56,033 bases of DNA, taken from contig UQCC01000012.1 in the NCBI GenBank assembly GCA_900539325.1, positions 1-56,033 of the forward strand. The letters are read 5' to 3'. The notes beneath the pieces are model-generated. The model had not been told where the DNA came from, searched no databases, and saw only the letters and a program-made list of their open reading frames with translations. The translations under genes and the position numbers were made by a program. This DNA is from an uncultured Eubacterium sp. (lineage in GTDB: Bacteria > Bacillota > Clostridia > Oscillospirales > Acutalibacteraceae). Below, piece by piece: positions 43,074 through 52,044 of this stretch (positions within the stretch are counted from its first letter, which is position 1; each line of letters starts with the position of its first letter).

Positions 43074-44042
43074 TTATTTAACCTGCAAAGCCTGGTCAAT
43101 GAGCTTTTCAAGTGTCTTTGCTTGATTTTTTTCGGTAATTGCACCAACGATTGGCTCGCCTACAATGTTGCCGTTTTTGTCAACAACATATGTTGTCGGG
43201 AATGAGAAAATATTTGATGTGAACTTGCCTGCATCGCTGTTTGAATCAAACCAAATATTCTTGTAGGTTACACCCTTTTTGGAGAGGATGTCCTTTGCTT
43301 CTGAAATCGCTGTCTTGTCGCCGTCAAGTGTGAATGTGTTGATGCCGACAACCTGACCGCCTTTTTTAGCAAGTTTCTTGTTGAGTGCTTCCAATTCAGA
43401 AAGTTCGCCGACACAAGGCTTGCAAGTGCTGAACCAGTAGTTAACAACTGTTACATTGCTGTTTGCGAAAAGGTCGCTGCTCTTTACATCGTTGCCGTCA
43501 AGGTCTTTGCCGTCAAATGACGGAAAACTTGTTGCGTCACCGCTGTCTGAAACAACGCCTGCGCTGTTTGCAGGTACGCTGTCGCCGTTTGAAGGTGCGT
43601 TTGCACATTCAGGATATTTCTGCTCCAAGATTGTGAGCTTGCCCTCAATTTCCTTGATTTGTTCTGCACCGGCAACAAGCTTTTTGTATTCCTCGTCTGT
43701 GAATTGGTCTTTTGCACCCTCGATTGTCTTGAGGAGGAAGTCGCCGTAGTTTGTGCCGTCCTCAATCATTGGATTTTCTTTGTTTGAAGCCAAAAATACT
43801 TTTTCCCAAAGTTTTTTGTCTGTTGACAAAATTTCGTTTTCTTTTTCCATAAGCTGATTGTAGAGCTTTGAAGCCTCGTCGGCATTGCTCGGCTCTGTTG
43901 CCATCAAGGTTGAAATGCTTGAATCTGTTGATTGTTCTTTGTCTTTGTTGTCTTTTGATGTTGAGCAAGCAATAAGGCTGATTGCCAACACAGAAATTAA
44001 TAATACTACTGTTAAGATTTTTGAAAGCTTTGAAAACTTCAT
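43074..44042 (-). CDS. TlpA/ResA-like thioredoxin-fold lipoprotein
   Basis: A 322-residue exported protein. Lipobox LIAC (Cys26) is followed by an Asp/Ser/Lys-rich linker and helical region (about 30-165), then a thioredoxin fold (about 175-322) with the redox pair Cys207-Cys210 in STCKPCVGE and the cis-proline loop FSFPTTYVVDKNG. It probably reduces or exchanges disulfides outside the membrane. GGAGG precedes the ATG giving MKFSKLS. It lies 13 bases downstream of the 4Fe-4S membrane protein, which likely feeds it electrons. Confidence 0.9.
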   Translation of the reverse strand: MKFSKLSKILTVVLLISVLAISLIACSTSKDNKDKEQSTDSSISTLMATEPSNADEASKLYNQLMEKENEILSTDKKLWEKVFLASNKENPMIEDGTNYGDFLLKTIEGAKDQFTDEEYKKLVAGAEQIKEIEGKLTILEQKYPECANAPSNGDSVPANSAGVVSDSGDATSFPSFDGKDLDGNDVKSSDLFANSNVTVVNYWFSTCKPCVGELSELEALNKKLAKKGGQVVGINTFTLDGDKTAISEAKDILSKKGVTYKNIWFDSNSDAGKFTSNIFSFPTTYVVDKNGNIVGEPIVGAITEKNQAKTLEKLIDQALQVK

Positions 44043-44055
44043 AATTTTTCCTCCG

Positions 44056-45024
44056 TTATAATTCCTCTTTTGTTTCATTCTTGTTTGTTTTGTTTTCGAT
44101 TTTTGCGTTTTCGTCTACTGTTTTTCCAAGCAAGCCAAAGCCGTATTGAAAGCTGACTGCTTCGGTAGGACAGGCACTTATGCACTTTCCGCATCTGATA
44201 CATTCGGTGCTGTTAGGTGTTTTTGTAACATCAACATCCATTTTGCACACCTTTGCACATTTTCCGCACGAAACGCATTTGTGCTCGTCTACCTTCATCC
44301 CAAACAGCGAAACTTTGTTGAACAATGAGTAAAATGCACCGAGCGGGCAGAGCCATTTGCAAAACGGTCTGTAAAACAGCACGCTCAAAACAACTACCGA
44401 AATCAACACAACAAGTTTCCACGAAAACAGTTTTCCCAATGCCGAGCGGATACCCTCGTTTACTGCCGACAGCGGCAACGCACCCTCAAGCACACCTTGC
44501 GGACATATGTATTTGCAGAAATACGGGTCGCCCATCCCCAAATCATTTACTATGAGCACCGGTAACAAAACAACTGCCAACAGCAGTACTGCATATTTGA
44601 TATATGTCAGCGGTTTGAGCTTTTTGGTTGAGAGCTTCTTGGTCGGAATTTTGTGCAGTAAATCCTGCAACCAACCGAACGGACACAAAAATCCACAGAT
44701 GAAGCGTCCGAGCAAAACTCCCAGCAGAATGAGAAATCCTGTTATATAATAGGAAAACTTATATTTTGACGAGCCGACTACCGCCTGAAATGAGCCGATT
44801 GGGCAAGCACCCGATGCGGCAGGACAGGAATAGCAGTTCAGACCCGGCACACAAACGGCCTTGCCTTTGCCTTGGTAAATTCCGCCTTTGACGAAATTCG
44901 GCAGATGAATGTTTGTGAGCAATGTCGCTCCTGCCTGAATCCATCCACGAAACTTGGCTAATCGGTTAGATGCCGAATGTTTTTTCTTATTATGGTTTTT
45001 ATTCTTTGTTTTCTTTTTATCCAA
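44056..45024 (-). CDS. 4Fe-4S membrane protein (NapH/CcdA-like electron carrier)
   Basis: A 322-residue NapH-type protein with about 5 helices. The membrane part has CSYCPAASGACPIGS-like cysteines (CYSCPAASGACP) and GFLCPFGWLQDLL; the C-terminus holds two ferredoxin motifs CVSCGKCAKVC and CIRCGKCISAC. It probably passes electrons through the membrane to the TlpA-like lipoprotein. The start is a TTG with GGAG 10 bases upstream, and it overlaps the end of the CXXC gene by 8 bases. Confidence 0.9.
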   Translation of the reverse strand: MDKKKTKNKNHNKKKHSASNRLAKFRGWIQAGATLLTNIHLPNFVKGGIYQGKGKAVCVPGLNCYSCPAASGACPIGSFQAVVGSSKYKFSYYITGFLILLGVLLGRFICGFLCPFGWLQDLLHKIPTKKLSTKKLKPLTYIKYAVLLLAVVLLPVLIVNDLGMGDPYFCKYICPQGVLEGALPLSAVNEGIRSALGKLFSWKLVVLISVVVLSVLFYRPFCKWLCPLGAFYSLFNKVSLFGMKVDEHKCVSCGKCAKVCKMDVDVTKTPNSTECIRCGKCISACPTEAVSFQYGFGLLGKTVDENAKIENKTNKNETKEEL

Positions 45025-45163
45025 TTCCTACACACTCCAAACACAGCTTGATTGCCTTGCTGAGCACAGTTTCAACCTCGCCGCGCATCGCTCCGAAACC
45101 TAACATAACCGCTCCGGAAGCAAGCAACACAACCTGTGATAAAGCCTTTTTAACTCTGGTCAA
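45017..45163 (-). CDS. CD1871A-type small CXXC membrane protein
   Basis: A 48-residue protein starting at TTG (45163-45161) with AAAGGAG directly upstream. It has one hydrophobic helix (about 10-26), the conserved MRGEVETVLSKAI segment and a C-terminal CLECVGIG with the CxxC. This matches the short clostridial proteins named after CD1871A that accompany 4Fe-4S/TlpA gene pairs. Its stop overlaps the next gene by 8 bases, so the three genes form one unit. It is probably the redox linker between the iron-sulfur protein and the lipoprotein (inference). Confidence 0.82.
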   Translation of the reverse strand: MTRVKKALSQVVLLASGAVMLGFGAMRGEVETVLSKAIKLCLECVGIG

Positions 45164-45309
45164 TTCAATCACTCCTTTCATTTTCTGGTGTCATTGTAGC
45201 ACATCGGATATAAAATTTTCGTTAAGAACAGAAATTTAACACGAATTTTATGTTTTTGTGCTATAATTATAAATGGAAATACATTTTATTAAAGTAAGGA
45301 GAGTTTTTT

Positions 45310-45984
45310 ATGCACATTTTAGTTGTTGAGGACGAAAAAACATTGTGCGAAACAATCGCCCGTAGTTTGAAGCGTCTTGCATACAGCGTTGATTGTTGTT
45401 ATGACGGATTAACCGCAATGCAAATGCTTGCCGATGATAATTTTGATCTTGTTGTGCTTGATTTGAATTTGCCGGGTGCCGACGGTATGACGGTTTTGAG
45501 AACACTCAGAAAAACCGACCGTGACACTAAGGTTTTGATTTTGTCTGCCCGCAGTGAAGTTTCCGACAAGGTTGACGGTTTGGATGCCGGGGCAAACGAT
45601 TATTTGGCAAAGCCGTTTCATTTGGAAGAACTTGCCGCAAGAATTCGCAGTCTTACTCTCAGACAGTTCACTCAAAATGATGTTGTGCTGAGTTGCGGTG
45701 ATGTTTCGTTTGATACAAAGTCACGCAAGGCTGTTGTCGGCGGTGAAGTTTTGCCGCTCACTCGCAAGGAAACAGGCATACTTGAATATCTTATGGTAAA
45801 CAGAGGTCGCCCTATAAGCCAGGAAGAACTCATTGAGCATGTGTGGGACAACAGCGTTGATAATTTCAGCAATTCAATAAGGGTACATATTTCCGCTTTA
45901 AGAAAAAAACTCCGCACGGCTCTCGGATATGACCCGATTCGCAATCGCATCGGCGAAGGCTATACAATGGAGGAGAAAGAATGA
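45310..45984 (+). CDS. OmpR/PhoB-family response regulator
   Basis: A 224-residue regulator with receiver (EDE at about 8-9, Asp51 in VVLDLNLPG, Lys in AKPFHLEE) and a winged-helix output domain (about 125-220, ending RNRIGEGYTM). AAGGAGAG precedes the ATG. The kinase gene begins by 4-base overlap (ATGA). It is divergent from the TlpA/4Fe-4S/CXXC operon and may control it (inference). Confidence 0.95.
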   Translation: MHILVVEDEKTLCETIARSLKRLAYSVDCCYDGLTAMQMLADDNFDLVVLDLNLPGADGMTVLRTLRKTDRDTKVLILSARSEVSDKVDGLDAGANDYLAKPFHLEELAARIRSLTLRQFTQNDVVLSCGDVSFDTKSRKAVVGGEVLPLTRKETGILEYLMVNRGRPISQEELIEHVWDNSVDNFSNSIRVHISALRKKLRTALGYDPIRNRIGEGYTMEEKE

Positions 45985-47114
45985 AAAAAATATCTCTTCA
46001 ATGGCGAATTACTATGATGACTGCAATACTTATTGGTATAACCTGCGTGTCGATGAATATACTTATAGGTTATTCCGGTACGCATTATATGGATTCAATC
46101 GGTACGGATATATCTGCTAACAGCGACACCGATAAAGGTGAGCAGGAATATTTTGACCCCAAAAGTTCGGAACTCGGACAAGATGTGACCATTATAGTTG
46201 ACGGAGCACAGGAATCATTTGTTAACACAAATTGGTGCATTACGGCTGTTGTAACATTGCTTGGCGGCGTGCTTGCATATTTTGTCAGCGGCAGAGCGTT
46301 GAAGCCTTTGCACAACTTTACTTCGAGGGTTGAAAATGTTCAGCCTAATAACTTGCCGGATATGAAAATAACCGATGATGTGCCTGTCGAATTCAAGCAG
46401 TTCAGCGTTTCTTTTAATCAGATGCTTGACCGACTTAACGAGGGATTTACGGCACAACGGCAGTTTACGGGAAATGCCGCACACGAATTACGCACCCCTC
46501 TTGCATTGCTTCAGGCACAGATTGAACTGTTTTCTGTTGAACATTCCGATTTGGATGCGGAAAGTGCCGACTTTCTCAAATTGTTGCAGGAGCAGACAGA
46601 GCGTATGTCGCAGGTTACAAAGACTCTGCTTGAAATGAGCGAACTTCGTACCGTGCCTTGCAATGACAGCATTGAACTTGCACCAATGATTGAGGAAATC
46701 CTTGCCGATCTTTCTCCTGTTGCCGAAAAGAAAGGCGTTACCCTTGAATGTGACGGCAACGGCACCATGGTGGGCAGTGACACCTTGATTTACCGTTTGA
46801 TATTTAATCTGACCGAAAATGCAATCAGATATAACCGTCCTGACGGAAAGGTGCGTGTTTCTGTTTCGCAGGAGGATAACAACCTTGTTTTGAGGGTTGC
46901 CGACACAGGTTGCGGAATACCCGATAAATATAAAGAAAGCATTTTTCAGCCGTTCTTCCGTGTGGACAAATCTCGCAGCAGAGAAAACGGCGGCGTCGGT
47001 CTTGGACTTTCGTTGGTTTGGGAAATTGCCGACATTCACGGCGGCAAAGTACAGGCAGAGGAAAGCACGGAAAACGGAACCGTTATGGCTGTCACTTTTC
47101 CGTTGAATAAATAA
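45981..47114 (+). CDS. Sensor histidine kinase
   Basis: A 377-residue kinase. TM1 (about 10-32), a short outer loop of about 50 residues, TM2 (about 84-104), a HAMP-like linker, a HisKA domain with phospho-acceptor His168 in GNAAHELRTPL, and a HATPase domain with NLTENAIRYN, DTGCGIP and GGVGLGLSL. The small outer loop suggests sensing within the membrane or through a partner. Cognate of the overlapping OmpR-type regulator. Confidence 0.95.
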   Translation: MKKISLQWRITMMTAILIGITCVSMNILIGYSGTHYMDSIGTDISANSDTDKGEQEYFDPKSSELGQDVTIIVDGAQESFVNTNWCITAVVTLLGGVLAYFVSGRALKPLHNFTSRVENVQPNNLPDMKITDDVPVEFKQFSVSFNQMLDRLNEGFTAQRQFTGNAAHELRTPLALLQAQIELFSVEHSDLDAESADFLKLLQEQTERMSQVTKTLLEMSELRTVPCNDSIELAPMIEEILADLSPVAEKKGVTLECDGNGTMVGSDTLIYRLIFNLTENAIRYNRPDGKVRVSVSQEDNNLVLRVADTGCGIPDKYKESIFQPFFRVDKSRSRENGGVGLGLSLVWEIADIHGGKVQAEESTENGTVMAVTFPLNK

Positions 47115-47153
47115 AACAAGGATAATTAGTCCGAAACAGAATAATATATATGA

Positions 47154-47192
47154 AAAAAGTGGTTTGAATTCAGTATTTGAGCCACTTTTTTA
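47154..47192 (+). terminator. Terminator of the OmpR two-component operon
   Basis: Imperfect stem AAAAAGTGG / CCACTTTTTT around a long loop with internal pairing. Confidence 0.65.
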
Positions 47193-47300
47193 TTAATTTT
47201 TCACAAATTGGAAAATAATCCTTGATTATATCATTGTTTTATGCTAATATATGTAAAGTGTTTTTCACAGTAATACAACTGTCCACAGGTGGTGTACACT

Positions 47301-47729
47301 ATGGGAAAAGTTAATTATTTACTTGTAGATATGTCCGTACTGCCTGAGGTGTATGTAAAGGTGATTGAGGCAAAGGGCTATTTGCAGTCGGGAGAAGCGG
47401 CAAATGCTTCGCAGGCGGCAAAAATGGCAGGAATATCCCGCTCGGCATACTATAAATATAAGGATAAAATATTTGAGTACAGCGAGCAAGGTGACGATGT
47501 CACAACAATCAATGCCAAACTTCAGGACAATGCCGGAGTGCTCGGTTCGGTTATGAATGAGCTTTATTTGGCAGGGGCAAATATTTTGGCGGTTAATCAG
47601 AGCATACCTGTAAATAATATTGCAGATGTATCAATTACCGTAAGTTTTGCTCAGTCGGGGCATATGACAGATGAAGTTTTAGAAAAAATAAAATCAGTCG
47701 GCGGAGTTAAGTCTGCCGAATCGGTATAG
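47301..47729 (+). CDS. ACT domain protein (UPF0735/PheB-like)
   Basis: A 142-residue protein with an N-terminal helix-turn-helix-like part (SQAAKMAGISRSAYYKYK) and a C-terminal ACT domain (about 68-140). It matches the UPF0735 group, often encoded next to homoserine dehydrogenase or pheA. It probably senses an amino acid. AGGTGG precedes the ATG giving MGKVNYL. The hom gene starts 11 bases downstream. Confidence 0.88.
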   Translation: MGKVNYLLVDMSVLPEVYVKVIEAKGYLQSGEAANASQAAKMAGISRSAYYKYKDKIFEYSEQGDDVTTINAKLQDNAGVLGSVMNELYLAGANILAVNQSIPVNNIADVSITVSFAQSGHMTDEVLEKIKSVGGVKSAESV

Positions 47730-47740
47730 GAGGATAAAAT

Positions 47741-48958
47741 ATGAAAGTTGCAGTTATGGGCTACGGAACAGTAGGCTCAGGTGTAGTAGAAGTTATCGAA
47801 ACTCATGAAAAAAGTATTAAAAACCGCACAGCAGGCGAAATGCTTGAAGTAAGTCATATTCTTGATTTGCGTGATTTTCCGGATGACCCTCATGCGGATT
47901 TGTTTACAAAGGATTTCAACGACATTCTCAACGACCCTGAAACAAAGGTGGTTGCCGAAACAATGGGCGGGGTTAATCCTGCATTTGATTTCACAATGAA
48001 GCTCCTTGAAGCAGGCAAAAGCGTTGTTACTTCAAACAAGGAACTCGTTGCTCAAAAGGGACTTGAACTTCTTGAAGCAGCCGAAAAGCACGGTGTAAAC
48101 TATTTGTTTGAGGCAAGCGTAGGCGGCGGTATTCCTATTATCAGACCTATGACACAGTGCCTTGCAGCGAACAATATTGAGGGTGTTGCAGGTATTCTCA
48201 ACGGCACAACAAACTTTATTCTTACAAAGATGATTGAGGACGGTATGACCTTCGAGGACGCTCTCAAACTTGCACAGGATAACGGCTTTGCCGAAAAAGA
48301 CCCAACAGCAGATATTGAGGGTTTTGACGCATGCCGCAAGGTTTGTATTCTTGCTTCTCTTGCATTTGGCAAGCATGTATATCCAAATCAGGTAAGAGCA
48401 GAGGGTATCACAAAGATTACTCTTGAAGATGTTGAGTATATTTCATCGGCTCACGGTGTAATCAAACTCCTCGGTCAAATCAAGAAGATTGATGACGACA
48501 AGATTACTGCATTTGTAAGCCCGGCAGTAGTTTTCCACGGCTCACAGCTTGCAAGTGTAAACGGTGTGTTCAATGCAATTCTTGTTCGTGGCGACGCAGT
48601 AGGCGATGTATGTTTCTACGGTGCAGGTGCAGGTAAACTTCCTACCGCTTCGGCTGTTGTTGCAGATATGGTTGATTGTGCCGTTCATGTTAACAGAAGA
48701 AAGAACTTCGGCTGGGGTCCGGGTTCGGAAGATTATGTTGTTGATGAAAAGTCTGCACTTGAAATGCCGTTCTATGTAAGAGCAAAGGCAACCGAGAGCG
48801 AGGCTGTTGCATTGTTCCACAATGTTAAGTTCCTTACAAGAACAGGTCAGCCGTCAGATGAAGTTGCTTTCATCACCGATTCTATGACCGAAAATGCTCT
48901 TGATAAGAAACTTGAAGGCGTAAATGTTATCAACAAGATTAAGGTAACAAATTATTAA
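47741..48958 (+). CDS. hom: Homoserine dehydrogenase
   Basis: A 405-residue enzyme reducing aspartate semialdehyde to homoserine for threonine and methionine. NAD site VAVMGYGTVGSGVVE, TSNKELVAQKG, NGTTNFILTKM and the catalytic-region segment GFDACRKVCILA are present. The C-terminal ~75 residues (about 330-405) form an ACT-like regulatory domain. AGGAGG lies before the ATG. Second gene of an aspartate-family operon. Confidence 0.96.
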   Translation: MKVAVMGYGTVGSGVVEVIETHEKSIKNRTAGEMLEVSHILDLRDFPDDPHADLFTKDFNDILNDPETKVVAETMGGVNPAFDFTMKLLEAGKSVVTSNKELVAQKGLELLEAAEKHGVNYLFEASVGGGIPIIRPMTQCLAANNIEGVAGILNGTTNFILTKMIEDGMTFEDALKLAQDNGFAEKDPTADIEGFDACRKVCILASLAFGKHVYPNQVRAEGITKITLEDVEYISSAHGVIKLLGQIKKIDDDKITAFVSPAVVFHGSQLASVNGVFNAILVRGDAVGDVCFYGAGAGKLPTASAVVADMVDCAVHVNRRKNFGWGPGSEDYVVDEKSALEMPFYVRAKATESEAVALFHNVKFLTRTGQPSDEVAFITDSMTENALDKKLEGVNVINKIKVTNY

Positions 48959-49013
48959 TTTGTAATTATTTGCGGAGTTATTCCGCTGTTCAGTATATTT
49001 TAGGAGGAACATT

Positions 49014-50222
49014 ATGGCACTTATTGTCCAGAAGTTCGGCGGCTCATCGGTAGCGAATGCCGAGCGTGTAATGAATGTTGCAAAAATTGTAACAGATACT
49101 TATAAGGCAGGCAACGAGGTTGTGGTAGTTGTTTCCGCTCAGGGCGACACAACAGACGACCTTATTGCAAAAGCACAGGAAATCAATCCAAAGGCAAAAA
49201 ACAGAGAAATTGACCAGCTCCTTGCAGCAGGCGAGCAAATTTCAATTTCACTTCTTGCAATGGCTATCGAGTCACTCGGATTTCCGGTTATCAGCCTCTT
49301 AGGTTGGCAGGCAGGATTTAATACAAATTCGGTATACGGTTCTGCAAGAATTAAGAATATTAAGCCAAACAGATTGCAGGCAGAACTTGCAAGACACAAT
49401 ATCGTTGTAGTTGCAGGCTTCCAGGGTATTAACAGATATGATGACCTTACCACTCTCGGCAGAGGCGGTTCGGATACATCCGCTGTTGCCATTGCGGCTG
49501 CACTTCATGCAGATAAATGTCAAATCTTTACCGATGTTGAGGGCGTTTACACAGCAGACCCGAGAAAGGTTGAAAATGCCCGTAAACTCAAGGAAATTAC
49601 TTATGACGAAATGCTTGAACTTGCAACATTGGGTGCACAGGTTCTCAATAACCGTTCGGTAGAAATGGCAAAAAAATATTCCGTAGAACTCGAAGTTCTT
49701 TCATCACTTAACCCGATTCCGGGTACCATTGTTAAGGAGGTAGCAAAAATGGAAAAAATGTTAATCAGAGGCGTAACAAAGGATAAGGATGTTGCACTTG
49801 TATCGGTTTTGGGTGTTAAGGACAATCCGGGCGTTGCGTTCAATATCTTCTCAAAGCTTTCACAAAAAAATATCAATGTAGATATTATTCTTCAGTCATT
49901 CGGCAGAGATAACACAAAGGATATCGTATTCACAGTAAGCAAGGACAACGGCCCTGTTGCTGTTAAACTCCTTGAAGGATCTTCACATCTTCAGGAAGCA
50001 AAGATTGTTTGCGATACAAATGTTGCCAAGGTTTCAATCGTAGGCGCAGGTATGGAATCTCATCCGGGTACCGCAACAAAGATGTTCGAGGCTCTTTATG
50101 AAAGAGATATCAACATCCGTATGATTTCAACTTCGGAAATCAAGATTTCTGTCATCATTGACGCAGACGATGCAGACAGAGCTGTATCGGCGGTTCACAA
50201 CGCATTCATTCCTAATGACTAA
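49014..50222 (+). CDS. Aspartate kinase
   Basis: A 402-residue aspartokinase, first enzyme of the lysine, threonine and methionine pathway. The N-terminal KFGGSSVANAERV, the GRGGSDTSAVAIAA loop and TDVEGVYTADPR define the catalytic domain (about 1-240). Two ACT domains follow (about 265-400). Length and layout fit the B. subtilis LysC/aspartokinase II type. AGGAGG lies 6 bases before the ATG. A strong internal ribosome site at codon 246 may make the regulatory half separately. Confidence 0.95.
   Translation: MALIVQKFGGSSVANAERVMNVAKIVTDTYKAGNEVVVVVSAQGDTTDDLIAKAQEINPKAKNREIDQLLAAGEQISISLLAMAIESLGFPVISLLGWQAGFNTNSVYGSARIKNIKPNRLQAELARHNIVVVAGFQGINRYDDLTTLGRGGSDTSAVAIAAALHADKCQIFTDVEGVYTADPRKVENARKLKEITYDEMLELATLGAQVLNNRSVEMAKKYSVELEVLSSLNPIPGTIVKEVAKMEKMLIRGVTKDKDVALVSVLGVKDNPGVAFNIFSKLSQKNINVDIILQSFGRDNTKDIVFTVSKDNGPVAVKLLEGSSHLQEAKIVCDTNVAKVSIVGAGMESHPGTATKMFEALYERDINIRMISTSEIKISVIIDADDADRAVSAVHNAFIPND
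49734..49751 (+). promoter_or_regulatory. Internal ribosome site for an aspartokinase beta subunit
   Basis: AAGGAGGT (49734-49741) lies 7 bases before an in-frame ATG (49749-49751) at codon 246. It would yield a 157-residue ACT-domain protein ending with the full gene. Confidence 0.65.
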
Positions 50223-50242
50223 TTTAAATCAATGAGATTTAT

Positions 50243-50279
50243 ACGGCTTCCCAAAATGAGGGGAGCCGTTTTTATTTTT
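50243..50279 (+). terminator. Terminator of the aspartate-family operon
   Basis: Stem CGGCTTCCC / GGGGAGCCG and a T-rich tail. Confidence 0.88.
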
Positions 50280-50479
50280 CCTTTATTTGCCAAATCTTAA
50301 TATTTACTTTGTTTTGTGAACCGCTGTTTATAATGTGAATGAATTGTAATAAAGAAGTCACAATTCCGTAATATAAAAACTTTATATTAACTATTAGCTG
50401 ATATAGTTGTATTTTATTGACAAATATGCTATTGTGTAATAAAGAAGCTATGCTAATAATTTACAAGGAAGGGATAGTT

Positions 50480-51193
50480 ATGAAAAAAACAAAAGGCATA
50501 ATTTGGGGCGTGTTTATTGTCGCACTCGGCATTTTGTGGGGACTTAAAGAAGCGAATGTTATTGTGCTTTCAAATCTTTACTTTGACGGCTGGTGGACTT
50601 TGTTCATCATCATTCCGTCGGTTATCGGTCTTATCACGGAAAAGAATAAAAAGGGCAGTTTGATTTGCCTTGCGGTCGGATTGGCTTTGTTTGCAAATGA
50701 ATATTTCGACCTTTGGAGATTTAAAAATTACTTGCTTCCGCTCATTATTGTGATTATCGGTGCAAGCGTGATTGTGGGCAATATTTTTGACAAAAAAACG
50801 GATTATCCGCAGGTTGACGGACAGGGTGCACAAGACCCTGATACATACGGCGAACCTGTTTATATTCCGCAGGGAAATCAGGAATATTATACTTCGTTTA
50901 CAAGCGAAGATTATCGCTTTGATAACGGATTTGCAGGCGGAAAGTTCAGTGCGACTTTCGGCGGAATAAAACTTGATATTCGCAATGCTGACATAGTTCA
51001 TAATTGCGTTATCAATACCAATGCAACCTTTGGCGGAGTTGAAATTTATGTTCCACAGGATGTAAGAGTTGTTGTGAAATCCAACAGCGTTTTCGGCGGA
51101 ACTTCAGATAAGAGCAACAAAAATCTTCCGCCTGATGCAAAAACAATTTTTGTTAATGCAACAAATCTGTTCGGAGGTACCGACATAAAATGA
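50480..51193 (+). CDS. LiaF-like transmembrane protein (DUF5668 plus LiaF C-terminal domain)
   Basis: A 237-residue protein. Four hydrophobic helices (about 5-110) of the DUF5668/LiaF type are followed by a beta-repeat domain (about 160-237) with repeating FGG words (ATFGG, FGGVEI, VFGG, LFGG) typical of the cell-wall-active antibiotic response domain. Such proteins hold envelope-stress two-component systems off. The start MKKTKG follows GGAAGGGA by about 5 bases; in-frame ATGs upstream lack a site. No LiaRS pair is adjacent. It overlaps the next gene by 4 bases. Confidence 0.85.
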   Translation: MKKTKGIIWGVFIVALGILWGLKEANVIVLSNLYFDGWWTLFIIIPSVIGLITEKNKKGSLICLAVGLALFANEYFDLWRFKNYLLPLIIVIIGASVIVGNIFDKKTDYPQVDGQGAQDPDTYGEPVYIPQGNQEYYTSFTSEDYRFDNGFAGGKFSATFGGIKLDIRNADIVHNCVINTNATFGGVEIYVPQDVRVVVKSNSVFGGTSDKSNKNLPPDAKTIFVNATNLFGGTDIK

Positions 51194-52029
51194 AAAATAA
51201 CAACTCGTTAGGCAAAGTTGTTTACATAATCGGTAAAATCTTTGCAATAGTATTGATTGTTTCAATTATCGCTACGGTTGTTCAAGGTGTTTTTTCGATT
51301 TTTTCGGGTGGCGGAGTGCTTGATTTCGGCGGTCATAAAGAAGATGAAAGTTCTTATTTTTCGCAGGAATATATTGACGAACTTGACGGATATTGCCTTG
51401 TTGCCGAATTGAAAGCAACGGATGTAACGGTTAATTCCGGTGACAAATTTGAGTACAAAACCAATAATAAATATGTTACCGTTAATCAGGAAAACGGCAA
51501 AATTATTATTAAAGAAACAAAAATCGCAAAAAATAAAAAAAGCGGAAAACTCGAGCTTACAATACCTAAGGACAAAAACTTTTCAACTGTTGATTTTTCA
51601 AGCGGTGCCGGCAATGTTACAATTAACGGGCTGAGCACAAATGAGCTTGATTTTGAACTCGGCGCGGGTGATGTCACCGTTAATGACCTTGTTGTATCCG
51701 ACAGTGCCGAGATTGATTGCGGCGTAGGCAATTTCAATGTTAACGGCGGAAGTATCAAGGATTTGGAACTCAACAGCGGAGTGGGCAATGTAAGCTTTTC
51801 AACTGCTCTTTTCGGTGATTGTGAAATTAACAGCGGTATCGGCGAGATTGATTTTAATGTTCTCGGTCCGGCAGATGATTATTCGGTTTCTGTCAGCAAA
51901 ATGGCAGGAGAAGTATATGTTGACGGCAAAAAAGTATCGGGTGATACAACTGTCGGCAACGGTCAAAACGAAATAGAAATTAATGGTGCTTTGGGCAAGG
52001 TGAGTGTTTTCTTTGCTCAAAACCAATAA
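51190..52029 (+). CDS. DUF4097-type beta-repeat membrane protein
   Basis: A 279-residue protein with one N-terminal membrane helix (about 10-36) and an extracytoplasmic right-handed repeat domain (about 80-270), built of short strands with recurring GAGNV, GAGDV, GVGNF and GIGEID words. It matches the DUF4097/DUF4098 group often found beside PspC and LiaF proteins. It probably senses or scaffolds at the cell surface; the role is unknown. Middle gene of a three-gene operon. Confidence 0.85.
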   Translation: MKNNNSLGKVVYIIGKIFAIVLIVSIIATVVQGVFSIFSGGGVLDFGGHKEDESSYFSQEYIDELDGYCLVAELKATDVTVNSGDKFEYKTNNKYVTVNQENGKIIIKETKIAKNKKSGKLELTIPKDKNFSTVDFSSGAGNVTINGLSTNELDFELGAGDVTVNDLVVSDSAEIDCGVGNFNVNGGSIKDLELNSGVGNVSFSTALFGDCEINSGIGEIDFNVLGPADDYSVSVSKMAGEVYVDGKKVSGDTTVGNGQNEIEINGALGKVSVFFAQNQ

Positions 52030-52044
52030 AAGGAGAATAAAATT

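Noticed and set aside
47195..47300. Possible T-box or amino-acid riboswitch before the ACT-hom-ask operon
   Set aside because: No T-box core (TGGNACCGCG-like) or other known class is visible; only a short CCAC/GTGG stem.
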